24,677 nucleotides of DNA from VAZQ01 sp046733355 (lineage in GTDB: Bacteria > Pseudomonadota > Alphaproteobacteria > Rhizobiales > Xanthobacteraceae), in contig JBKPOZ010000310.1 of NCBI GenBank assembly GCA_046733355.1, positions 1-24,677 on the forward strand, in the 5' to 3' direction. Position numbers and translations under genes: made by a program. This document shows, piece by piece, positions 1-7,783 of this stretch; within the stretch, counting starts at the first letter, position 1; each line of letters starts with the position of its first letter. A model generated the notes under the pieces. That model was given only the letters and a program-made list of their open reading frames with translations. It made no database searches and was not told the DNA's origin.

Positions 1-1
1 C

Positions 2-100
2 ATCTTCCTGGACTATGCAAAACACCATCCGAAGGAGCTGGACGAGGAGTTCACCGACCTGGCGCTGACCAGCCTGTCGCAAGCCTTTCCCTGCAAGTAG
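2..100 (+). CDS. C-terminal fragment of a small Rap1a/Tai-immunity-like protein (partial)
   Basis: An open frame enters from the left edge and stops at TAG 98-100. It encodes about 32 residues that begin IFLDYAKHHPKEL and end in AFPCK. A C-terminal pattern of a short helix, 'hP', a run to 'L..AFPC' and a closing cysteine is typical of small secreted proteins with a Rap1a/Tai domain. Only the last third or so can be present, so the family call rests on a short motif. No start, signal peptide or upstream neighbour is visible. The gene probably has nothing to do with the polysaccharide locus, since it is followed by a 337-base gap and a regulator on the other strand. Confidence 0.5.
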   Translation: MFLDYAKHHPKELDEEFTDLALTSLSQAFPCK

Positions 101-437
101 CTCTGCCAGCATGCCGCGGCTGCTGCCTTGTTTCAGAGGCATAGTGCTCGCGGCGCCAAAGGACTCATGACGACAGGGCGCGACGACCTGGCAAATATTA
201 AAATTTCAACGAGAACAGATATTGAGTATTTGGCCCGATCCGATACTCGCTGTCGAATCAGGCGATTATTCCCCTGGTGCCGAGAAGGACAACCGTGACC
301 TTAATCGCGGGAAGGTACCGGCACCCTGACAGCCTCTGTTTCGTCGAAGCGATCGAGAGTAGTGCTAGCTGAGGGCCTCTGTTCACCAGAGGTGTGGCGA
401 TCTTAATGCGACGTGTCCTCTGTTCGGACAGGCTGTC
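101..437. other. Intergenic region without a recognisable gene
   Basis: This 337-base gap lies between the Rap1a-like fragment and the 3' end of the Crp/Fnr gene. It includes an AT-rich stretch near 193-235. A perfect 6-bp stem (CCTCTG / CAGAGG, 5-base loop) lies at 376-392, where the minus-strand transcript of the regulator would end. It has no U-tract, so it is only a weak terminator candidate. A 7-base inverted pair GGTGCCG (276-282) / CGGCACC (319-325) is also present. No coding frame here looks real. Confidence 0.5.
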
Positions 438-1112
438 TTAGCTTTCCATTTCCCGTTCCAGCTCGGATTTTTTATGAATGTGTAGCGAGTGATCTGAACG
501 ACTGACTATTTTGGACCGCTTCCACTCACCGAAAGCGCGACTGACGTTTTCACGTGCAACTCCGGCCATTCCGGCCAATTCTCGATGGCTGATCATGTCG
601 TTGATGACAATTTCGCCAGACTTGCTGGTCTTACCCAGGCTCTCAGCGATTTCCAAGAGAGCGCGGGCAACGCGCCCCTTCCATGTAAGGAAGGCTAATG
701 CTGCTACTGTCTCGTCGGTTTGCCGTAAACGCCTCGCCAAGAGCCTTGTAAGATGTTCGTGAATTGCAGGATATGTTTCGGTACATTTCCTGAAAGCTTC
801 CCGGGAAACAAAATACAGTTCACAGTCGCTTATGGCCACAACGGATGCTGATCTTGGCAGGTCATCGATCATCGAAAGATCGCCGACCACACTGCCTGGC
901 GTAAGGATTGAGAGTATCCTTTCCTCGCCGTGGCGCGATCTCAGAACCACTTTTAGAAACCCTTTATCCAGCCGATAGCAGCCATCACCCTTGTCCCCCG
1001 CCTCAAACAGCGCGTCGCCAGCCGTGAGTCTTTTTAAGGTTGAGCGCGAAAACAGCTCTGAGGAGAGTGTCTCTGAAAATCCAATCAAACTGCCGGAGAC
1101 AGGGACTTTCAT
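438..1112 (-). CDS. Crp/Fnr family transcriptional regulator
   Basis: The product is 224 residues, the usual length for the family. An N-terminal cyclic-nucleotide-binding-like beta-roll spans about residues 20-120 (FEAGDKGDGCYRLDKGFLKV, then GSVVGDLSMIDDLPRSASV, where the family's phosphate-binding cassette lies). A C-terminal winged helix-turn-helix spans about 170-215 (SHRELAGMAGVARENVSRAF). The N-terminal cysteine cluster of oxygen-sensing Fnr is absent, so a 4Fe-4S sensor is unlikely. Whether it binds cAMP cannot be decided from sequence. The ATG at 1112 is preceded by AGAGGA at good spacing. It is divergent from the LuxR-type gene at 1493. The gap between them holds a TGTGA-N6-TCACC site, so regulation of itself and its neighbour is plausible. 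It may be the local controller of the EPS genes, but that is inference. Confidence 0.9.
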   Translation of the reverse strand: MKVPVSGSLIGFSETLSSELFSRSTLKRLTAGDALFEAGDKGDGCYRLDKGFLKVVLRSRHGEERILSILTPGSVVGDLSMIDDLPRSASVVAISDCELYFVSREAFRKCTETYPAIHEHLTRLLARRLRQTDETVAALAFLTWKGRVARALLEIAESLGKTSKSGEIVINDMISHRELAGMAGVARENVSRAFGEWKRSKIVSRSDHSLHIHKKSELEREMES

Positions 1113-1286
1113 GTTGTTCCTCTATCTCGAAGCATACAATTAGATTCAAGGTGGGGTTGTTCCTGGTACTCCTACATGCCGCGAACTGGCCCCAATGCAG
1201 CCCCGATCTGGAATTTGAGCTTTTTAGGCATTGTTCTGGCGCTTAACGCGTCGCAACAACGATATTTAAAATTAAATTTGAATTGG

Positions 1287-1302
1287 TGTGATGCATATCA
1301 CC
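1287..1302. promoter_or_regulatory. Crp-consensus-like operator (TGTGA-N6-TCACC)
   Basis: The bases read TGTGA TGCATA TCACC. This matches the enterobacterial Crp consensus TGTGA-N6-TCACA with one mismatch, and the GTGAT/ATCAC arms are a perfect inverted repeat around a 4-base spacer. It lies about 175 bases upstream of the Crp/Fnr start and 190 bases upstream of the LuxR-type start. It is a natural target for the adjacent Crp/Fnr protein or a chromosomal Crp homologue. Binding is inferred from sequence only. Confidence 0.55.
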
Positions 1303-1336
1303 GACCAGCAAATAGACACGATGTTACACGAAAATA

Positions 1337-1350
1337 ACCACAATTGTGGT
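1337..1350. promoter_or_regulatory. 14-base perfect palindrome, candidate operator
   Basis: ACCACAATTGTGGT is perfectly self-complementary over 14 bases with no spacer, as expected for the site of a homodimeric regulator. It lies 34 bases downstream of the Crp-like site and about 140 bases upstream of the LuxR-type gene. The protein that would bind it is unknown. Confidence 0.45.
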
Positions 1351-1492
1351 CCTGCCAAAGCTACTGATTTGCCGGATCCATTCGTTTTCATGGAATCAGG
1401 CAGCGGATCTTAGAGTTACGACGTGAGCGGCAGCACGTGGACGTGGCGAGTGTGTGTAGTAACCAAAAAAGTCCCGATCCGGTGCAAATAGC

Positions 1493-2350
1493 ATGTTGAA
1501 AAGAATCGCCGGGAACGCAATTCGTAGCTCAAGTCGCGTCCACAAGCGGGTGTCGAAGTTCACATCAGGACGCTCGAAACGAAGCAACGCAGCTAAACTG
1601 GGCCAATGCCGGGTTGTCATCGTCGAAAGGAGGCCCCTGCTTCGCGAGGGCCTGATGCGGATAATCGCAAGCAAACGGTTCCGCATTGCGGCGACGCTGG
1701 CCAGCGTGGACGACATCGGGGCAATGTCGCTGCCCCAGAACATCCCGCTTCTCATTGTGCTTGGCTCCCGCGAGGACGAGCCCGCAACGACCGCTCAGGA
1801 AATCAAGGCCTTCAGGCTGCGGTATCCAGATGCGCACATTGCTGTCGTGGCCGAGAATGACGAAGCAGACAATGTCCTCTCGGCCTTTCGCGCGGGGGCG
1901 GACGCCTACCTCGCCAAGCTCACATGCCAAAACACCCTCATCAAATCGCTGGAGCTCGTCGTGGCCGGGGAGAGGTTGCTGACCTCGGCGATGCTGTCCA
2001 GGATCCTGGGCCTGTTTCAGGAGCGCAGCAGAAGCGTAGACCTAGCCACTTGTTCGGCGATGAACGAAGGGGTGGAAATACCTCCGGCATCTGAGGGCGG
2101 CAACGTCCCGCGCTTATCAGTTCAGGAGAGGATCATTCTGCGCCAATTAGTTGATGGAAACTCTAATAAGATAATTGCCCGTGCAATCGGGGTGTCGGAG
2201 GCAACCGTGAAGGTCCACGTCAAGTCGATCCTACGAAAAATTAGAGTGCTGAACCGCACACAAGCCGCCATCTGGGCCAGCCGCCATGGCTATAACTGGA
2301 AACCAGCCGACGCGACTCCTGGTGAAACTCTCGGTCTCGAGATGTCCTAG
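1493..2350 (+). CDS. LuxR/NarL-type transcriptional regulator with degenerate receiver domain
   Basis: The product is 285 residues. Residues about 40-165 fold like a response-regulator receiver (VVIVERRPLLREGL ... AFRAGADAYLAKL). Residues about 207-263 are a LuxR-type helix-turn-helix (LSVQERIILRQLVDGNSNK, then IGVSEATVKVHVKSILRKI). The acidic pair is E45-R46 instead of D-D. The phosphoacceptor position after strand 3 (LLIVLGS, about residue 90) has no aspartate, and the switch Thr/Ser is replaced near A120. Only the lysine (K142) remains. Phosphorylation control is therefore unlikely. The first 38 or so residues are a basic extension, and no strong Shine-Dalgarno precedes the ATG, so the true start could be further in. 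Its position just before manC suggests a role in controlling EPS genes. Confidence 0.87.
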   Translation: MLKRIAGNAIRSSSRVHKRVSKFTSGRSKRSNAAKLGQCRVVIVERRPLLREGLMRIIASKRFRIAATLASVDDIGAMSLPQNIPLLIVLGSREDEPATTAQEIKAFRLRYPDAHIAVVAENDEADNVLSAFRAGADAYLAKLTCQNTLIKSLELVVAGERLLTSAMLSRILGLFQERSRSVDLATCSAMNEGVEIPPASEGGNVPRLSVQERIILRQLVDGNSNKIIARAIGVSEATVKVHVKSILRKIRVLNRTQAAIWASRHGYNWKPADATPGETLGLEMS

Positions 2351-2627
2351 TGATTACCCGAGAATTGCCCCGACTCCAACGGGAGTACCTACTCAGGCGC
2401 ATTGCCCGGGGGCACTCGACGGGAGCACCATACGCTTACAGTCTTTGGGGCGGCGTGGGCGACGGTCCTCGCCGGACGATCGAGAGCGTATCGTAATCGG
2501 ATCCTTCCGCAGGGGCGCTAGCGTCCGCTCGAGGCGACTCATCAATGCGGTGAAGTGGTAACCGGAATGCACCGCTTCGTCGGTGAGCAAGAGATGAACC
2601 GCAGGGTGAGCTGACAGAGGTGGTAGT

Positions 2628-4031
2628 ATGATAAGAGTCATTCCTGTGGTTCTGTGCGGCGGCAGCGGAACACGTCTGTGGCCTTTGAGCCGACGTGAGC
2701 ATCCGAAGCAATTCGTCCCGCTGATCAACGGCGCAAATTTGCTTTCGTTGACAATCCAGCGCGCGAAGCACTGGGCTTCCGAAAACGAGATGGTCTGCAT
2801 TGGAAACGAAGCACATCGCTTTATGATTAAGGAGGCACTTTCCGGAGTGCCTGCAAAGGTCATTCTCGAACCTGAGCCACGCAACACCGCTGCAGCTATT
2901 GCCATCGCGGCTCTCTTTGTTGCCGAAAGCGATCCCAATGCCGTGTTAGTCGTGATGCCAGCGGATCACCATGTTGCGACGCCAGGGGCACTGATCGCAA
3001 CGATCGGTCGAGCTATCGAAGAGGCACGCGATACATTGGCGGTGATCGGGGTGGAGCCGAGACATCCGAGTACCAATTATGGTTATATTCTTTCGCAGCG
3101 CACAGAGGCGGCGGATTCATATGATGTCGAAGGATTTCTTGAAAAGCCCGACATGGATGCTGCGGCGCGTCTCATCGACAAGGGAGCTCTGTGGAACGCA
3201 GGCCTCGTAATCGGTCGCGCGGAAAACATCGTGTCCGCCTTGGAAACCCATGCGCCCGAAATCGTCAAGCATTGTCGGGCTGCGCTCGCCAACGGCGAAA
3301 CCCGGCATGGCGCAATCTTTTTAGATGCTGCACACCTTCTCGCCTGCCCAGCCCTGCCTTTCGATCAGGTCGTTCTCGAGCGGATTCAACACCTGAAGGT
3401 CATCCCCTATTTCGGGGAATGGAGCGATGTAGGATCGTGGGATGAGATCGCAAAATTGACGCCAGCCGATCAGGGCGGCAATCGGATCGTTGGCGATGCC
3501 ATGATGGATGGCTCGACCGACACATATGTCAGGAGCTGCGATCGCCTCACCGTGGTGATCGGCGTGAAAAATACCATAATTGTTGATACGGCAGATGCAC
3601 TGCTGGTCGCGGACGTGAACCACTTGTCCGAATTGCGTGAAGTCGTGGGCGAACTTGAAGCGGCAGCGCGCCCAGAGGTTAAGAACCATTGCCGAGTGGT
3701 GCGCCCCTGGGGGGCTTATGAGATCCTGGCGCAGGACAAGCGTTACCAGGTGAAGAGGATTACCGTGGCCCCGGGCAACCAACTGTCGCTCCAATATCAT
3801 TATCACCGTGCCGAACATTGGGTTGTGGTTAAGGGAACGGCCAAAGTGACTCATGATGCAAAGACGTTTTTACTGAGAGAGAATGAGAGCACCTTCATTC
3901 CAATCGGTGGGGTGCATCGGCTCGAAAATCCTGGCAAGGAGACTCTCGAACTTATTGAAGTGCAGTCGGGCTCGTACCTTGAGGAGGACGACATCGTTCG
4001 GATCGAAGACGACTACGGACGGCTCGTTTGA
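2628..4031 (+). CDS. manC: Mannose-1-phosphate guanylyltransferase / mannose-6-phosphate isomerase
   Basis: This bifunctional cytoplasmic enzyme makes GDP-mannose from mannose-1-phosphate and GTP, with a second activity on mannose-6-phosphate. Its 467 residues match the usual length of the ManC/CpsB/AlgA type. The nucleotidyltransferase signature sits at residues 5-25 (VVLCGGSGTRLWPLSRR, followed by EHPKQF). EPRNTAAAIAIAA and VVMPADHHV follow. The C-terminal cupin (about 350-467) contains QYHYHRAEHWVVVKGTAKV and ends ELIEVQSGSYLEEDDIVR. A GGTGG element precedes the ATG. It stands alone, 277 bases after the regulator and convergent with the epimerase gene. It implies mannose or a GDP-mannose-derived sugar (fucose, rhamnose or similar) in the polymer. 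Confidence 0.95.
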   Translation: MIRVIPVVLCGGSGTRLWPLSRREHPKQFVPLINGANLLSLTIQRAKHWASENEMVCIGNEAHRFMIKEALSGVPAKVILEPEPRNTAAAIAIAALFVAESDPNAVLVVMPADHHVATPGALIATIGRAIEEARDTLAVIGVEPRHPSTNYGYILSQRTEAADSYDVEGFLEKPDMDAAARLIDKGALWNAGLVIGRAENIVSALETHAPEIVKHCRAALANGETRHGAIFLDAAHLLACPALPFDQVVLERIQHLKVIPYFGEWSDVGSWDEIAKLTPADQGGNRIVGDAMMDGSTDTYVRSCDRLTVVIGVKNTIIVDTADALLVADVNHLSELREVVGELEAAARPEVKNHCRVVRPWGAYEILAQDKRYQVKRITVAPGNQLSLQYHYHRAEHWVVVKGTAKVTHDAKTFLLRENESTFIPIGGVHRLENPGKETLELIEVQSGSYLEEDDIVRIEDDYGRLV

Positions 4032-4115
4032 GGGGGAGAAGTACTTCCCAGCCATGCCCCGAGATACCGAATTCGCCAAGCCAGGTTTCAATAACCAAAT
4101 CGGCCTTATCCTAGA

Positions 4116-4997
4116 TTAGAATCGATCGCCATCCACGGTGAAGCTCCGAAACTCGATTCCGAGTTCCTTGAGTGCGTGGACACCAGGAACCTCTGCCGCC
4201 GGGTGTATGAGCCCAAGTATGGAGTCGGATCGGAAGCGTACGGGGATGTCCAGAGCCTCTGCTGTGGCTAGGAGGCAACTAACAAGCTGCCACGGCACCG
4301 GGACGGGACGAAGTGTTCTGCCTTGTGACGCGGCGATCTCTCTCATGAGCCGTCGGAAGGTTACAGGTTCAGGATTGGCCAGCCCTACCGGTTCCGGCAG
4401 CGGCATGTCCGATTCGGCAATACGCACCATCGCGGCTGCCATGTCCGCCTCATGCACTGTGAACTGATGAGAATGTGCCCCGATGAGAGGTGTTACCGGC
4501 AGTTTGGCGAGCGTCCGAAGCGCGCCTGCCATCCCGCCCCAACCGGGGCCGTACACCAGTCCAAGGCGAGTCGAGACAAGCCCCAGACTGCTGGCGGTCT
4601 GCTCGCAGGCCAGCTTCGCCTGACCATATAACTGTCGCGTTCCCCTAAAAGCGGACATCGAGGATATAAAAATGACCCGGCGAATCCCTGCGTCGGCAGC
4701 ATTGCGGAGGAGGCGCTGCGAGCCGGACACATTGACATCCCACAAGTCGCCGGCGCTGACCAGGCTTAGATCCCACGCACCATGGATGAGCACATCTAGG
4801 TCCCTGAATGCGGCCCCTGAGGGCGGACGCTTCATCTCGTATGATCGCCATTCGGCGACGCCGACCACTTCGGCGGCAAGATCGGGGCTTATCCGGTTCG
4901 GACGGACGAACGCGATGACCTCATGGCCTTTTTCAGCGAAGGCGACTCGCAGGATGGTCCCGACATATCCGTTAGCTCCAGTGATACCGACTCGCAT
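4116..4997 (-). CDS. NAD(P)-dependent SDR epimerase/reductase
   Basis: This is an extended short-chain dehydrogenase/reductase of 293 residues from the ATG at 4997. An in-frame TTG at 5009 would add four residues and overlap the GMC stop codon. The ATG is preferred because it places the Rossmann strand MRVGITGANGYVG at the N-terminus. The catalytic YxxxK is YGQAK (Y124, K128), preceded by FISSMSAF with the serine. RLGLVYGPG lies in the substrate half. The sequence resembles NAD-dependent epimerase/dehydratase proteins that act on nucleotide sugars, but the substrate cannot be named. It is the last gene of the GH5-GT2-GMC-SDR operon, so it probably reduces or epimerises a sugar intermediate made by the preceding oxidoreductase (inference). 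Confidence 0.85.
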   Translation of the reverse strand: MRVGITGANGYVGTILRVAFAEKGHEVIAFVRPNRISPDLAAEVVGVAEWRSYEMKRPPSGAAFRDLDVLIHGAWDLSLVSAGDLWDVNVSGSQRLLRNAADAGIRRVIFISSMSAFRGTRQLYGQAKLACEQTASSLGLVSTRLGLVYGPGWGGMAGALRTLAKLPVTPLIGAHSHQFTVHEADMAAAMVRIAESDMPLPEPVGLANPEPVTFRRLMREIAASQGRTLRPVPVPWQLVSCLLATAEALDIPVRFRSDSILGLIHPAAEVPGVHALKELGIEFRSFTVDGDRF

Positions 4998-5005
4998 TTC
5001 GATGC

Positions 5006-6622
5006 TCAATCTGTCAGCTCCATCGCTTCGCAGGCGATGCGATGAGAATTGGCCATCACCGTCAGGGTAAAGGTCGTAGCTGGAACATTTGGGAAAACCG
5101 ATCCATCAATAAGATGGATCCGGTCCCAACGCGCGAGCCGCCCGAGGCGGTCTGTCCGCCCATCGCCAATATCCCGCTCACTCGTGTGGGGAAAGGTACC
5201 TCCAAAGTGATAGCTCTTAGCCGCGCCCGACCACAGCATTTTCGATGTGACTGGCCACAAGTCGAGGTAAGGTGCCGCCCTCCACATCCGCTTTATCACG
5301 TCAGTGAGCATTGGGGGCACGTCTTTGCCTCTGACTTCGGCCTTGCTGAAGCCCTCCGGAGTGAGGGTGATCTGGGGTAACTCGTGAGTAGCTGCGGATA
5401 ACTTGGTGCTGACCCGGACCTTCGGCGATGCCCACGATGGCAAGTAGCCCAGGCCTACCGTCAACCGGCTCAGAAGCCGATTCGTCACGAAGGCGGCGGC
5501 GCGGTGGTGGAGGAAGCTGGGCAGCGCATCGTAATATGCGTGGTTGAACGGATAGAAGTGAATTTGCGAGACATCGAATCCCTCGTCATCCCTGGCAATT
5601 ACCATGTTGAACTGGTTGAGCGTGAACTCGCGCCTTGTACGTGGGTCGGGAGTCGGCTTCATGGACATCATTGGAATAACGAACTGCGCCGATTCTGAAA
5701 GTTGTAGCGGCTGCTCCGATCGCAGCGAGCCCAGGATCAGCCGGGTGGTTCCGATTGCTCCGCAGCCCACGAAAATCCGATCGGCTGTGAATCGTTGGAT
5801 CCGGCCGCTGGAGAGCTCTCGGGCTTCTACCACGGCCGTGTCGGCTTCCTGATCGACTCGCACAGCGAGCAGCCCGCTACGGTAATCGATCCTATGGCTG
5901 CGCCTGAAGCGATCAAAGCTGTGCGACGCCGAGAAGATTAGCGACCTCGGGCACCCAGTCAGACATAAACTGCAGGGTTGGCATTCGGGCGCTGAGAAGG
6001 CGAGCCGCGCGCGGCCCATCCTTATTCCTGTGGAGCGCACATGCTCCCGATGGCGGTCGTAGTTTGCTAGGACCATTTGTGTCCGGGGTGCCAACGGCGG
6101 GAGCGGGTCCGGGCATCTGATGAGCGGGAACCACTCCTCGAGATCATCGGACTCTCCACTGAAAGGAATATGATCCAGTATCGTGCCGTAGTGCCGTTCC
6201 ATGTCCGAGAAACCGAACGGCCATTCCTTAAACGTGGCGGCACTGAAGGGCATGATCTGGGCGCCCCAGACATTGCTGAACCCTCCGTAAGCGCTCGAGA
6301 TGACAGCTGAGTTGACTCTACCCTCGGAGTGGACTCCGTCGAGCTGGCCCTTGTTGACAAATGGGTAATCGGATCCGTAGCTCCTTTTTTCAGGCAACGA
6401 ATTGGACTGAATCTGCTTGGGCTGTAGGCCGACCCGGTGCACGTCCTCCTCATTCCAGTCGTCAATACGTAGATTGGACAGCCTGGAGATCACCTGCTGC
6501 GTCTCTGCGTCCAGCACGGTGCCCGGATCGAAAATAAGTATCTTCTCGTCGGGCCTCTCGGACAGCGCCAACACGGCGGCGGCTGCAGCCGGTCCGGAAC
6601 CGATTATAATCGAAGACGGCAT
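5006..6622 (-). CDS. GMC-family FAD-dependent oxidoreductase with four-cysteine cluster
   Basis: The 538-residue product begins with an FAD-binding Rossmann motif (SIIIGSGPAAAAAVLAL). It closes with the GMC C-terminal pattern (YHFGGTFP with H472, then IHLIDGSVFPNVPATTF and a final N526 region). These are the hallmarks of glucose-methanol-choline oxidoreductases, which oxidise alcohol groups, often on sugars. Residues 214-224 read CQPCSLCLTGC followed by P, a CxxCxxCxxxCP spacing like that of 4Fe-4S ferredoxins. Comparable cysteine clusters occur in some long-chain alcohol oxidase-type GMC proteins. No signal peptide is evident, so it is likely cytoplasmic. It starts on the base directly after the GT2 stop codon and its own stop abuts the SDR start region, so translation is likely coupled. 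Confidence 0.87.
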   Translation of the reverse strand: MPSSIIIGSGPAAAAAVLALSERPDEKILIFDPGTVLDAETQQVISRLSNLRIDDWNEEDVHRVGLQPKQIQSNSLPEKRSYGSDYPFVNKGQLDGVHSEGRVNSAVISSAYGGFSNVWGAQIMPFSAATFKEWPFGFSDMERHYGTILDHIPFSGESDDLEEWFPLIRCPDPLPPLAPRTQMVLANYDRHREHVRSTGIRMGRARLAFSAPECQPCSLCLTGCPRSLIFSASHSFDRFRRSHRIDYRSGLLAVRVDQEADTAVVEARELSSGRIQRFTADRIFVGCGAIGTTRLILGSLRSEQPLQLSESAQFVIPMMSMKPTPDPRTRREFTLNQFNMVIARDDEGFDVSQIHFYPFNHAYYDALPSFLHHRAAAFVTNRLLSRLTVGLGYLPSWASPKVRVSTKLSAATHELPQITLTPEGFSKAEVRGKDVPPMLTDVIKRMWRAAPYLDLWPVTSKMLWSGAAKSYHFGGTFPHTSERDIGDGRTDRLGRLARWDRIHLIDGSVFPNVPATTFTLTVMANSHRIACEAMELTD

Positions 6623-7777
6623 CTACTTCTCTCGCCCACCATCTGGCTGGCGTGCATGCAGTGTCTGCTTGGCTGCCTGTGTGCGTTGGCCCCGCAATCG
6701 CCACGCCAGTTCTATCCGGCCCGCAATGTAACCCGCGGCACCGAGCGCCACGCCAGCAATTATCGCCGCGGACCGGGCAAGTCCGTGGGCGTCACCCCGG
6801 GCTGCTCGCCAAATCTCCCTCGGTATGCATTTGCTCAGCGAATACCAGACGAAGCGGGCCTCTGCACCGAGGGTCGCGGCATCGCCCATTCGGGCGAAGG
6901 CCTCCACCTTTCCCTTGTTGACGATGAAGCAGCGGCGCCAAAAGTACGTCCAAGTCAGCCGCGACGCTGGCACAAAGTGGCGGACGGTCGCCGCCGGTTC
7001 GTATATGACTGCCTCACGGCCATTCATGTGCGCCACGTGGTGGCACATGTCCATGTCATCATGATTATCGGAATGGAACCCTCCCACCTGCTCGAGGACA
7101 GCGCGCCGCACTGACATGTTGGCTCCTATGAGGTGAGCCAAAGGTCCTCGGCTGGTCGGAAGGCCGTCATAGGCGCACCCGAACACCCAGTCGAACTGCG
7201 CAGGGAACCACCTCGGGCGGCCAGTCTCGAAAACTGGTAACGGACGCCCGCCGACGGCGCTGACATATTCATGCTGGTAGGAGGTGATGAGGATCTCGAG
7301 CCAGTCCTTGTCCGCCGCCGCATCGTCATCCAAGAAGGCCAGGATTTCTCCGGCGGCTGTCTCGGCTGCCGTGTTTCGCGCGGACCCGAGATGCCCGCTG
7401 TATCTGTTCTGAATCACACGTATCGGCGGCGCAGATGTGACGAAGTCAGCCCAGTACGCGACACAACGGTGGAAGAGGCTTTCATTATGGTCGATGCATA
7501 TGATGATCTCGCAAGGTTGTAGGGTCTGCGCCTGAACGGACCCCACCGAGTCAAGCATCAGCTTCCATCGGCACTCCGTGTAGGCACAGATTATCACTGA
7601 TATGGCGGGGCCAGGCGGGACCTGCTGGTGTTCGCTGCCTGCTCCATTCTCGCGACCATTCTCGGTCTTGCCGGTTTTAGATGCAGGTTTACCGGTTGTG
7701 ACAACCGGCCTATCGCCGCGGTCGAATAGCGAACAGTTGAGCCTGTGAGTGCAGAATCTTGAGACCCGGGTAGACAT
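6623..7777 (-). CDS. Family 2 glycosyltransferase
   Basis: The product is 384 residues. A GT-A domain starts near residue 59 (ISVIICAYTECRWKLMLDSV). The metal-binding acidic motif is FLDDDAAA (D150-D152), and the acceptor-side HLIGANMSVRRAVLEQVGGF is typical of GT2. The first 55 residues are polar and probably disordered. A hydrophobic segment near the C-terminus (AAIIAGVALGAAGYIAG) suggests association with the inner membrane. It transfers a sugar from a nucleotide donor to a growing glycan; donor and linkage are unknown. It lies 6 bases after the GH5 stop and abuts the GMC gene with no gap, so the four minus-strand genes form one transcript. The ATG at 7777 has only a weak Shine-Dalgarno, consistent with translational coupling. 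Confidence 0.9.
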   Translation of the reverse strand: MSTRVSRFCTHRLNCSLFDRGDRPVVTTGKPASKTGKTENGRENGAGSEHQQVPPGPAISVIICAYTECRWKLMLDSVGSVQAQTLQPCEIIICIDHNESLFHRCVAYWADFVTSAPPIRVIQNRYSGHLGSARNTAAETAAGEILAFLDDDAAADKDWLEILITSYQHEYVSAVGGRPLPVFETGRPRWFPAQFDWVFGCAYDGLPTSRGPLAHLIGANMSVRRAVLEQVGGFHSDNHDDMDMCHHVAHMNGREAVIYEPAATVRHFVPASRLTWTYFWRRCFIVNKGKVEAFARMGDAATLGAEARFVWYSLSKCIPREIWRAARGDAHGLARSAAIIAGVALGAAGYIAGRIELAWRLRGQRTQAAKQTLHARQPDGGREK

Positions 7778-7783
7778 CTGAGG

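Larger units (their letters stand above)
1113..1492. other. Divergent regulatory region between the two regulator genes
   Basis: These 380 bases carry no convincing gene. The part at about 1240-1350 is markedly AT-rich compared with the flanks. It contains the Crp-like site at 1287-1302 and the 14-base palindrome at 1337-1350. Promoters of both the Crp/Fnr gene and the LuxR-type gene must lie here, although no -35/-10 pair could be assigned with confidence. Confidence 0.6.

Noticed and set aside
376..392. 6-bp hairpin as a terminator of the Crp/Fnr gene
   Set aside because: The stem is short and no T-rich tract follows on the minus strand.
2393..2938. Minus-strand open frame of 181 codons spanning the gap before manC
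   Set aside because: Much of it is antisense to the conserved N-terminus of ManC, and the translation has low-complexity character without motifs.
3321..3854. Long minus-strand open frame inside manC (177 codons)
   Set aside because: It lies wholly opposite a conserved enzyme and its translation shows no family pattern; it is an antisense shadow of GC-rich coding sequence.
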